Assembly: GCA_012295275.1 (NCBI GenBank)
Contig: CM022671.1
Location: 13,312,178 to 13,376,177, forward strand
Direction of reading: 5' to 3'
DNA length: 64,000 bases
From: Chrysomallon squamiferum
Lineage: Eukaryota > Mollusca > Gastropoda > Neomphalida > Peltospiridae
The notes under the pieces are model-generated. The model was not told the DNA's origin. It did no database searches and was given only the letters and a program-made list of their open reading frames with translations. The position numbers and the translations under genes are program-made. This document shows positions 39,673 through 51,532 of this stretch, piece by piece (the stretch's first letter is position 1; every line of letters begins with the position of its first letter).

Positions 39673-42600
39673 TCACAATTCCATTTTAGGCAATGCAATT
39701 GGTGGTACAGTGTCTTTACTATAGTTTTTATCATCATCATCATCATCATCATCATTATCATCATCATCTTTGTTTTCATCTTCTTCTTTAATAAAATTTT
39801 CTTTCATTATTTCTTCCTTAGGCTCCTCTAAAAAAACAAATATTTAAAAGTATTTAAGTGGTATTGCTTATAGATTTTTCAAATATTTATTTCATATTAC
39901 TGGTAATTAAATATGATTCATTTCAGTAATTGATAAGTATGCCTATAAATGTGATTTGTTATTTTTGATTATTCAAAGATGAATATGTAATATATTCATC
40001 AATATTTGAACTACATATCATTTTGTCGTGTCAATCATGCTAAGTTAGCAAAAATTTGTTTTCATACACCCCAAACCCATATACACAAACACTCACATGC
40101 ACAAACACACATAATATACACCTTCTCAGGATAAACATTTATGTATCAGTGATGTAAAATCACAAGTCAAGAAAAAAATATTTTTAAATTTTTTTGGGGG
40201 TTAGCTGCTGAAGTGGATCATTTCGAGGCATTAACAAAAATACATCACTTAAAAAGAAATGATGTAAAGAATAAGTCAGGGAAAAGAAATTTCAAGCAAA
40301 TAACATTAATTTTGTTGTAAGAAAAGTCAGATTCACTATTTAATCAATGAAAAAATATTTCTCCGAGATGCCAAAAACATATTTATCAAAATGTACAAAT
40401 TCATACCAAAAAAATCAAGTTCTCATCAACATTAGTTTTACGACAGGAAAGGGAAAATTCCAACACTGATCTAAATATTTCTTTAAAGGACAAAAACACT
40501 ACAGGTGTAAAATTCATTACTGAATCATTCTCTGAGACAAACAACATTTTGAAGGCCATACACTACTAATTAAAATGGATTAATTTAGAATCAAACAAAC
40601 ATTATTTATTTTTATTTTTAATGTATAAAGCTATGTTAATTAATAAATGTGTCATAAAGAAATTATATTTCTTTTAATAATTAAATGAAAATGAACTGAT
40701 GCAGTAACACACTGAAACAAATGCAGAGGGATTAAAATGAAAAACCAACAAAATCAGCAAAATAATGAATGTAAATTTCATCTGTAAACTGCCTTTTTCG
40801 TACAAGGTTCTAATATTATTCACATACAATAAAAATCAGTTATAAATAGTATGTTACTAAATATTTAAAAGTAAACAAAGATGTATCAATATGTATATCA
40901 AAAGTAATGAAAACAACACTAGCAAGGTTTTTAAAGCAGTTTCATGGAGAATGCAAGTATTTCTAATCTTTATTATTTTGCCACTGACAATATCTGTATT
41001 ATTTGTTTTCCAAATGTTGAAAACATATTAACGTAATATGACTGGCATTGAAAATGTACCCTTGTGGTCAGCTTCTTGATGATGAGGGGTGTATGTAACT
41101 GACATGTGGATTATAGCCATCCCACTGGATAAATGTCTTTTTCTGCACATGCAATATGACTTATTTATCAAAGAATGTATTATATGTCTCTTGGAATGAA
41201 AATAATGTTCATGTCCATTCACTAATTCATTTATAATATTTATTTTATTATTTATTATTATTTTTTAATACATTACATCTTTATAAACAATGTAAAATCA
41301 TACAAGTGAAAATTTGACCAAATATTTTGGTATAAAGAAGACATAATAATATGCAAAACACCACAAAATTGATAATAGTGTATACATTAGTGACTGTACA
41401 ACAGAATAACTAGTCAGAAGCAGTAAAATGCAAAAAAATAAATAAATAAATAAAACATACCCCCCAAAAAACAGCTAAAAGGTCTAACAAAAATAAATAT
41501 ACAAAAGTAAATTAAGATGCAATTATTATTTCTCTGTTTTGTTTTCTCAGTGGAAGGCTACTTATTATAAATTGAGTATCAAAAAAACAAAACAAAATTC
41601 AGCCTTAAGAAATGTTAAAAAATAATTTAAAAATAGTTCTAATACTGTCATGTACTTGCACTATCCCCACTGTTTTAAATTTTATAGAAATGTATAAGAA
41701 AAAATACAGTTTAACCATTTTAAAAAAGTTTTTACTGAAATAAAAAAGAAACTGTCTCACTCAGTCTGAGTTAATGAAATAAAGTTTGTAAAAGAATTTC
41801 CAGAAATATAAAAATACTATATTTTTAAAAAAGAAAAAAAGTGCAGACTAAAAAGAAAAATAAATTAAAATTTTCGCTTTTATGAAAGTAAACTGAACAG
41901 TAATGAAAGTTGATGTTAAGACTTTTCAAACTGTGAGGCATACCAGAAAACATAAACTGTTAACAGAACAGAAAGGGAACTGATGATAAGCTTATTTCCA
42001 TTTGAAATAGAAAAGCTAAAAGCAAATAAAACAATTGTAACAATATATATCATTAGGCTCTGTGATTCTTTTGACGTCTTCTTAGTTTTCTTCTTTTGGG
42101 GGTTTTTCAAGGGGATTTTCAATTTTGGCTTATCTGAAATAAACCAAGGGGGAAAAGGACATAAGTATTTGGTCTGAAATTGATGGGTAATGATCTTATG
42201 TGATCTTTTGGTGATTGCAACAGAAAACCTATGTACATTTTCTTTGTTTCTACTGGTGTTGATTATTATGCAAATAATAATAATTAAAGTACGACAAAAA
42301 TTTAAAAAAAACAAAAAAAACAACCAACTCCAGTTACAAGCACTGACATTTTCTCTTTTATTGTGATTTCACTTAAGAAAAAATCATCTGAGCCTTTATT
42401 TTAATGTTCTATTTTATTATAAGCAAAACTTCCTTTACAAATATACAAAGTGACATTTTAAATTATACCACTCTTTATTAATCAGAGTAACTGTTCCTTT
42501 CTGTCCTGTTTTAACAACAATTCATAATTTGGAGAGAAAAAGAAAAACAGGAAAGAAAATTCATAAATTAAAAAATTTAGTAATTGTTGTTCACTTTCAC

Positions 42601-45600
42601 TAAAATTTAAATTTTTATATCTTTGACTTTCTTAGATTGATTCATACATTATTTTTTTAAAAACAATAAAAAAATAAATATAATAAAAAAAGAAAAAGTT
42701 TTATTTGTTTATGTAAAATCTACCTGTTGGTCTTAGAACACATTTTCCATCTACTCTCCAGTGTCCTGAGATACATTCACAGCTGTATGTACCAGGCTCA
42801 TTCTTACATGTCTCGTTTTCATCAGTACACAGGTTTGGGTTGTCCTTACATTCATCATTATCTATTAGCATTTAAACATTAAATGTTTTATAGATATTAA
42901 GTATCAAATCATGTTGAATCTGATAATATCTGACAAAAATTAGATTTGCCTTGTCAGTGAATACATTTACAATGTTCTACTAAAATCTGAGATTATTATA
43001 TGACCAATAAATGACCAATTTTATAATTAGTTTAGATTTCAAAGTTTTGTCATCATTTTTGTATATTTTAAAACTATACAGACATATTCTAAATCAACAA
43101 ATCAAAAATATAATTTTACATGTCCTGACTCAATGTCTTTATGTTGAGTTAAAATGACTTATTCAGCAACATATTACCTATACATGTTTGACTTTCAAGC
43201 GTAAAACCATCTTGGCATTTATCACATTTATCTGGTCCTGGTCCTGTGCACCCATCACAAGATACATCACAACCTGTATAATAAAGAAGACAACAATTTA
43301 TTAATTATGTTCTTAATAATATTTAAGATGGATGTGATTTTAAATCTTAGTTTAAATTTTTTGTTTTTAAATCACAGTATTAAGAAGTAAAAAAAAAGAA
43401 AAACAAAAAGACAGTTATGTTGTTGTCTTATAGTAATAATGTATAATTTAGATTCAATCTCTTTTAAATGTCTAATACCGCTTTACTTATTCCCTTTATA
43501 AAGTCATATATTAGTGAATTATTTTACATCTTAGCATTTAAGTGTTTATAATTAAAATATTATACAATAACTTTTATACTTAATTATAATAAGGAATTTA
43601 ATAAATTGTAAAATATAGTTACTTACTAAAACATGAATATGACCCTGCTGTATTTACACAATATTGGTTTTTCTCACATGGTGATTTTTCAACTGCGCAT
43701 TCATCAACATCTGAAAGATAACAAATGAAAATAACATAAATTAACATTTTACTGTCATAGCAGAAAATGCATATAACCTGTCTAAATTTTACTGATAATA
43801 TCACTGGCAGTGGTATTTTCTATTTAATGTTTTGTTTTATTTTTATCTGATATTTTAAAAATGAAAAATAACCTACTAGTAAAGTTTACTTAAAATGTAT
43901 TTCATATGAAAAATTAAAGAAGGAATCCCAATAATATACCTGATATGACATAATTTAAGAATCTTGATTTAACTTTTTTATCAGCTTGAAGGGATGACTT
44001 TGGAAGTAATTGTTGCCTGAAATCATTTTCTACATAAAGTTGTTCTTTCCAAAACTATTTGGAATAATAATGATCATAATTATTATAAAACATAACAAAA
44101 TAATAACAAAATGTAACAAATTAAATATACCTTGACAACCAAGTTCTGACTGAAGCCAGCCAGTATTGCATTCATCACAACCCTTCGGACCGTCTTCCCA
44201 ACACGTTTTCTTACATGATAGGTGACAAGCTGCATAAACAGTGGAATAATTTTACTATAAAAAATACAAACACCTATTGTTCTCTCATTTTAGTTCATCA
44301 TCAGGATATGCATTTGGGAAATTTTTTGACTGGCCAATCAGGCCTCTCACAGCAACACTATGACTTGCCTGGAGAACTTTTGACTGGTCTGTGATCAGAT
44401 TATGTTAAATATCTTTTTTAATTTTTTTTTTTACTTAAACTACACTTTAAAAACATGTTATCATATCATAAAAACTATAACAACAACATAAAAGAAGGAA
44501 AGAGAACTTGTTTTACTTTTATTAAAAGCTGTTGTAATTAAATTATCATTATGTTGTCAAGGGACCCACCCAGTCAAATGTCTGAAATGTTTGATCAAAG
44601 CTGAAGTCATGAAATGAATAGAGTTCTTTTATGGCTGAAATGACATTTGTTATCAATAACATGTTTACCATAATGGCATTAAATGTACATGCATTTACCA
44701 GATGCAGGCATGTGCTGAAAGATGAACAACAACTCGTCAAGAGTTTCCACAACACTTGCACATGTACAGGTAATGATAGGTTTTGTTGACATTGTTTGTA
44801 GTGATGATTGGTATAGAAAATGTCAGTCAGCTGCTTAATTAATTATCTGTTAATGAAGAAAAAATATAGGAAAACAAATACAGAACTTATCCATGATACT
44901 TATAAATCTTCATCTCACTGATCTTGGACTTACGTTTGCATACAGTATGAGTATCATTTTTTAAATTCTCATAATGTCCATCCATACATGAATCACAAAG
45001 GTTTCCCTTATATCCTGCAAAACAAGAACATTTTCCAGTGCCTTCACGGGTTCCTTCTCCCTAAAATACAAACACAGGATTTAATCACTCATTTCAACTT
45101 ATTCATCTATAATACTACTAATACAAATAGTAATAATAAAATAACTACTTGTAATTTCTCATAAAAATTTTAAAAGTATAAAAAGAGTGACAATCTCAAA
45201 CATGATATTGAGTCATTTCATGTCAAATCCCCTCCCCACAAGAAAGTAAAATTTTAACTGTATTTGATGTAGAGTGTGGTCCTGTCTTCGAAGTTTTGGA
45301 GGTATGGGCCCCAAAATCTTGTCATAAAATGGACATAATTGCCACTTTTTTAGACCCTGATATCTTTGGTAACAAGTGGGTTAACTTTGACAAAGTTGCT
45401 GCCATTAGAAAACTAATGAGATACACTAAATTTTGGTAACCTTTTTACATTTCGTTTATCATTTCAAAAGCTTTTATGAATTTTTATGAAACTTTAAATT
45501 AAAGTAATATAAATAAAAATTGTTTTGGAATAAATAAATATAAATGCTTAGTTAATTAACATATAGAGCATATAAGAGTTACCTGATGTACTAGAAAAAA

Positions 45601-48600
45601 TAATGTTTGAAAGTTTTGATAAATAAAAAGATATTTTAAACGGTTGAAAGACATACATAAAATATCCACATTTACACAACATTACTTGATTTTTGATATA
45701 TGTAGTTTTTCAGAATGTTTAGTTCAACTATTAAAATATATTTCAGTGACATTCACATACCATTACACTTTTTCAACAGACCTTAATAATTATCTATCAT
45801 TTCTTATAAAACTGTGCAAATGTTTGCTGATATTTCAGATAATTATCAGTTTAAAAATTAATATTTGTAATGAAAAGAACTCACATCACATTTTCCATTT
45901 CCTAAACAAGGTCGAACTGAACCCCCAGTACACTCAACACAATCAGGTCCATAGTGATTTTTTGGACAACATGCTAAAATGTATATTAAAAAAATAAATT
46001 CAAAATTTCAATAAACTTGAAAACTGAGTGACCTATGTGCTTCACTAATATTCAGTGTCTACATCTTAATTTTTTTACTATTTAAAATATTTGACATAAT
46101 AACACATTAACAACAAACTTAAATTTTACGTTCAAATATACTGGTTATAATTATTTAATTATAAAAGATTTAGTTAAATATTATAAAATACTAAAATATT
46201 TCAAGAGGAAAGTAAAATCAAATTTCATTAGATTTGTGTCTATTCAAATTTAATGAAACAGAACAAGAGTTGCAAAAGCTATTTGCATGAAATTAAGTTT
46301 AAATTTCCAGTTAAGATACTCAGAAATTCTGAAGCTTGAGTTTAATTAATATAAACATTTACAGTAACAAAATGATAGAAATGTGTGTACTTTTAAAATA
46401 AATTTAGTTTCAATAGCAAATTCGTCCTTATTCACCTTTAATAGTCTCAATGCAAAACCACTGATGAAAATTGGTGTTTTCTGACTTGGCATGCACTTTG
46501 AACCAAAATGATTCTATGGCATCTTCATATTCTTCCAACATATGGTGACACTTAAACAATAAATCTGAGGTATTAATGACATGTATCTATTACATACCTC
46601 AAATGAAGATTTAACTGTAAACTTGTATCAAACTGTCATATTTTATTTTATATTATTCTTTTTTTTCAGGATTTGAATTGTAAATATTTATCATTTAAAA
46701 CAATGTTAAATTCATACTATTTCTGCAGTATTATTTCATTTTTGTAATGATACATATCACATAGGTATGCCAATAACAAGTCCCAAAACTGACAAAACTG
46801 ACAAAACCCTGAGCCTGCAGTGTTCCACAAAATTTTCTCTGAATGGCTTAGTTGCAAAATCATACATCATGTTTCTGTATAACTTTGCTTGAAGAACATC
46901 TCTACATTCTTGATTATAACCAATTTACATATACTGTTACTTTTAGAAAAAAAAAAATTATTCAAATACATTCTAGTTTTTCAACTAAAGAACCTCAGAA
47001 TTTCACCTGAAGATGTATATCAAAATAATTATTTTCATAATCTGAAGAAAATATACATATTCAGTTTCAATCTGATGCAGTTTGAGAGAAATCTAAAGAA
47101 TGTGTTCTAATGCAGCCTGGGAAAAGTGCATCTGTTGTATTTATTTAACAATGATACATCAGACGTGATGTAAGTGATCTGATTATTGATGTTCAGAATG
47201 TGGTCATCTCAGGCAGTTTGATTTTGAAAATTAGAAGACAATTTTAATCATGATAACATAGTCAACATATTCCTCTGCAGTGCTGTTTCAGAATTTTATA
47301 AAAATGAAGAAATTATAACTGTTTATTTGAACTTAATAATAACATGCATATGATACATGTATCTGAAGTCACTGATAGCATAGCATTAATCATAATGTAT
47401 AGTAAGAAATTTCATAAACTAAGTAAGGTTATTTAGTGTTTTTAGATATTCATATTCATTATTAAAAAAATAAATAAATAAAACATTTTGAAAAATATAG
47501 AGGAAAAAATAATTATGGCAATTCTGAAAAGTTGTGAAACTGAAGGTAAGTTTTCTTAGGAAAAATTAATGTCCAAGCTGAATTCTTGACATGAAAGACT
47601 TCTTAATGATCATAAATCAACTAAGAAAGACGAAAGAAATTACTAAAAAAAAAAAAGAATCTGGACACCTTAATCCATATCTTATATACAAACAATAATA
47701 GTGTTATACCTCCTTTGATCCACCAGAACACAAATGCTCATCCATAATTTCTACAAGTCGAATCTCACTGAAATAATAATGTTGCTACATTTCATCATTT
47801 GTTATGTGCTATTCATTATTAAGATATTATTTTATTTGATAATAGTTATAGGTTCTTTATCTTCCATCAGTGATCCACCTTTTGTGGTAAATATTCATGC
47901 CATTCTAATGACATAAGACTTAATCCACACACAAAATTACATAACATTTTGGGGAAAATTTATAAATCAGTATATACATATTTGGAGATCTGATACTCTT
48001 AGGTTACTGAGAGAACCATGAAGAAAAAATAATGTATTTATTTTAAAAAATGGTATAGCTATAAGGTTAATAAATAAATAATACCTTTTAGCATATTTAC
48101 CAAGAGATTTCTCTTCCCATTTTGTATTACCACCTCCATAATTGGACTTGGCTGTCTTTTTTAAACCCTATAATAATAATAAAACTATTTTTAAAATTTA
48201 AATTTTCATTAAATGAATTTACTTTATTGTAACAGAAACAAAAAAATAAAAGCGAGTGAAATATTAATAAAATTTATTTAAACTTTATAAAAATATATCA
48301 TAATATATAATAATTATGACTAAGATAGATTTATAGACTAGCCTTTGTGTCTTTAACAATAACATCAAAGAATGTAGCTTTCATTTCATGTCAGTAAAAA
48401 ATCTTGCTGTGTAAGCAAATTCCTCTCATGTAATCTCATACAAGATAGGCATAAATCATTAAAAGACATTTAATAAGTGTTATGTAACTTATTATTAAAA
48501 CATACTGTGCTGTAAAAAAATAAAAATAAATAAAAAAAAGATCTGAAAGAACAAAGAGTTCAGTTAACTAAAAATAATTTTTTTCTATAGCCTAGGCTAA

Positions 48601-49671
48601 TGACTTATATGTTATAGGTATGTGCCAAAAGTCATCTCTGTGCCAGTTCCATGATTTGTATGACAAGTAATCACTTTCCTGTTCTATCATTGTTTTTACA
48701 TATTTTCTAAAAGAACAAATATTATAATGTAATATACATATTCAGCTTTATCTTTATATTCATTTCTTGACATGTTATCTTTGATAAACAAGTTTATTCT
48801 TTACAAATATATGAGGTAGAAAAAAGTTCTTACTTTGGGGTACCAAGATGTGGTGCTCTCAGCAAATGATTGAAAAGTTCATGGTTCCCTTGTTTTGTGT
48901 GATTTACTACTTATGTGGCTTAATTATTAATGTCCAGTTTCAGATGATACTTCTTTCTCATAAAGATGTTGATTATGAAAACAGTTCTTACGAAGTTAGA
49001 TTTTTATGAATTGTATGGTATCTACATAATGAAGGCATAAGATTATTGCTAACTGATGTTATTAATTAATGGGGGAAAAAATAAAGTTAATGTAGGCAAA
49101 ATGGTTGATAATATAAGGGCTTTACAATGATATTTTTCATTTAAGCTCTATGGACTTTTTGAGAAACACATAATTAAGGTATATGTTATATTTGAGCTAA
49201 GTTAGTTCAATTAATTAATTAATAAAAATTGACCAGTCTTAGCAATATGCCAAATGTCATCGAAAGCTTCATTTTGATATACAATACATCGTATTGGTTT
49301 GAAACTACATGAGATACATTCAATGTATGTTGCAAAATAACTGAAATATTTTCTCCATAGATTATGTGGAAAAACGCGACGAAATTGTATTCAGATAAAA
49401 AATTTCAACTTCTTTCATATCAATGCTATCAAACATATCTTGGTGTCATTTTATTCTACTTTCTTTTTGCTCTTTCTGATGATATATTATTTTACAGGAA
49501 AATTATATTTTTGAAAATTTTGTCTATTCGAAATGTTTATACCTCTTCAAAATGATTGGAAATTTCCGTACACACTGAACAGCTAGGCGTTTTCTTTCCC
49601 TCTGCTAGTGCCTGAATCGTAAGGATTATAGCCATTAACAGATACTGCGTCATCTTCATCTGTCCCAACAT
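39673..49671 (-). CDS. CRELD: CRELD, soluble ER-luminal (CRELD2-type) isoform, 390 aa
   Basis: Cysteine-rich with EGF-like domains protein, an ER-luminal folding factor family. Exons on the minus strand: 49543-49671, 48085-48167, 47710-47767, 46436-46550, 45885-45973, 44934-45060, 44131-44229, 43627-43710, 43178-43273, 42724-42861 and last exon 39673-39827. All joins keep frame. In order the protein has a signal peptide (about 1-23) and the CRELD N-terminal domain with a CXXC motif (CSVC, 31-34) and the signature YGGGNTKWEEKSLGKY. Next come ACCPKNHYGPDC, EGF/laminin-like and furin-like cysteine repeats, and two calcium-binding EGF modules (DVDEC, about 234-262; DNDEC, about 294-339). The last exon adds a Glu/Asp-rich tail ending KMEL, a KDEL-like retrieval signal. 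An in-frame stop precedes the ATG. The start MLGQMKM is the first ATG; internal ones are possible. Confidence 0.9.
41916..49671 (-). CDS. CRELD: CRELD, membrane (CRELD1-type) isoform, 411 aa
   Basis: Uses the same ten exons down to 42724-42861, then an alternative last exon at 41916-42133 (acceptor TTTATTTCAG). The phase is identical to the KMEL exon, so either can follow exon 10. This exon encodes a Lys-rich linker (about 341-361). Two hydrophobic helices follow, MIYIVTIVLFAFSFSI (367-382) and LIISSLSVLLTVYVFWYA (388-405), separated by SNGNK, and a short tail FEKS. The arrangement is that of vertebrate CRELD1, a two-pass ER membrane protein. The linker and helices differ in sequence from vertebrate CRELD1 as I remember it, so the assignment rests on position, phase and topology. 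Confidence 0.75.
49205..49542. repeat. Dispersed repeat, copy 1, at the start of CRELD intron 1
   Basis: This AT-rich block matches the block at about 57548-57886 in the same orientation. Shared blocks on the minus strand include TTTGATAGCATT, ATCATCAGAAAGAGC (ATCATTAGAATGAGC in copy 2), TCTCAT.TAGTTTCAA.CCA and an AATTAATTAATT end. Its minus-strand 5' end coincides with the CRELD exon 1 splice donor at 49542. Confidence 0.55.
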
Positions 49672-49992
49672 AACAGTATCCGACAGTCTTCATGCATCAA
49701 ACACTGAAGCAACCAGAAATAGTCAACAAACTACTAAAAGCACCACAAATGTGTAACAAATGTGCAGTCGAGTTTTCGAACTATAGTGTGGCTTCGAGCT
49801 CCTGCCTGGTTTTAAAATCAGTTTATTATCGTAAACCATTAATATGTCTATCTATAAAATGCCATTAATGAATTAAAATAGACCAATTGTGTTAACGCCA
49901 CATCACAAACAATCCGAAAATGACAAACGTCTAGACAAACCAAATACCAACACATGGACATTGTAAAAACAGCAACAAATCTTTATTTTCAA

Positions 49993-50011
49993 CCAATCGT
50001 AACAAGCCACG
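49993..50011 (+). promoter_or_regulatory. Perfect ER stress response element (CCAAT-N9-CCACG) upstream of CRELD
   Basis: CCAAT at 49993-49997, nine bases, then CCACG at 50007-50011. This is the exact ERSE consensus, bound by NF-Y plus ATF6/XBP1. It lies 322 bp upstream of the CRELD start codon, in reverse orientation to the gene. Mammalian CRELD2 is an ER-stress-induced gene with an ERSE in its promoter, so presence here fits the gene's role. Confidence 0.7.
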
Positions 50012-50866
50012 ACATTTATTTCTGCTCGATTCGATTTGTTAAAAAGACGGATTGAGTTTTAAAGGGACTTCTTTCGTTTTAATTTATGTAATCTAAAACA
50101 CACCTCGGCAACCATTTTTCATACACTGCACATTTTCAAACACTGTAAAATGAGAACGCTAACCAAACTCACAATGATTTTAGAATTAACGAATTAAAAT
50201 TTAAATGATATTAACTATAATAGAACTTTTCAACAGATAACAATTTGAGGATTATAACATACGCATTATAAATCAGTAGGAAAAATAAGAAGCGTACTCA
50301 TTTGAAAAGTTATTGGTTACAAGTAAAACGTTCACCATGCGCCCATATAGAACACACACACACACACACACGATAATGAGGTCTTCATGTGCTAATATGG
50401 AGACAAAAACACACTGTTCAAAGTTACTTCTTTCAGTCTGCTTTGATATAAAAATACCATTTTAAAAATAGTTTACATATTAAAACTATTTTGTTTTGAT
50501 GTATAGTTTTTGTAGACGAATCAACTAGTTTCGACAGCAGCTAGCTGAGAAAAGAAAAGAAAAAACAAAAACAGTTAATACTTAATTTTGAAATTATTTA
50601 GAATTGCAAGGTAAAAGACATTTTTAAAGTAATATTTTCTGTTTTATCGATGTAAATTACTGCCAAAGATATATATAAGTATGTGTCACGGTGACTAGTC
50701 TGAGTGGTATTACTACCTAAAATTTGGCTTGTACCGTCTAAAGGGAAGCAGACTATAATAGCGTCACGTGACAAGGTGTTAATTATCAGAGACAGCTTAA
50801 ACTACTAAATGACTATTCTGTATCCACTAGAGAACAATAACACAAACAAGAATTCAGTATGGATAA

Positions 50867-50899
<33 letters not shown>

Positions 50900-51532
50900 C
50901 ATAAATTAAGCATCAAGGGTACTACCTTGATCCGAACGATACACTATAAAAGCAAATAACGTTGACAAATAATAAAAAATTAATATACACCTCTGCAGAC
51001 AGCCTTTCTGAATTTACTTTGCAACTTTTAATGCCCATTTTGAGTTTATTAATCCCAGTGTTTCTTAGTTTATAAAATAATGGAAATTCCTCTAATTATA
51101 TAATACAGCTTCTAAATAGCCATTGTACGTCTGCATACACTCTGCTATTTAGTTTTTGTGGATTTACTCCCATTTTATGACATTAATTAGGTAAACATTT
51201 AAGAACTGTAAAAATATAAATTATAAACATGATTATACAAGATAGCTAAATAAATATTATCGTAAAATAATAATATACTTAAGATAAAATGTAGTAGACA
51301 TTCTGTTTTAAAAGGGCATGTAAAAATAGGGATTTTGTGGATATTATATAATTCACTATTGTCACGGAATTCAGATTGCGTAGCAAATTGTTAATTCAAC
51401 CTTGAACCTTGAACATTGAAAACAATTAACGCGCTAATCAGATCAAGCGTCCTGTTTGTTTGTTCTGTTCTCGGCTGCTGTTGATGTTTCCTTGTTCTTT
51501 TTGGCTGCTTCCCTCTGGTCCAACAATTCCAA
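50012..51532. other. Intergenic region upstream of CRELD
   Basis: Contains (CA)n at about 50350-50371, a palindromic E-box GTCACGTGAC at 50763-50772 and (AT)n at about 50877-50900. No coding exon was recognised. Confidence 0.5.

Noticed and set aside
45180-45440. Less AT-rich block in a CRELD intron, possible unknown exon
   Set aside because: No frame stays open with splice sites; the text resembles dispersed repeat sequence.
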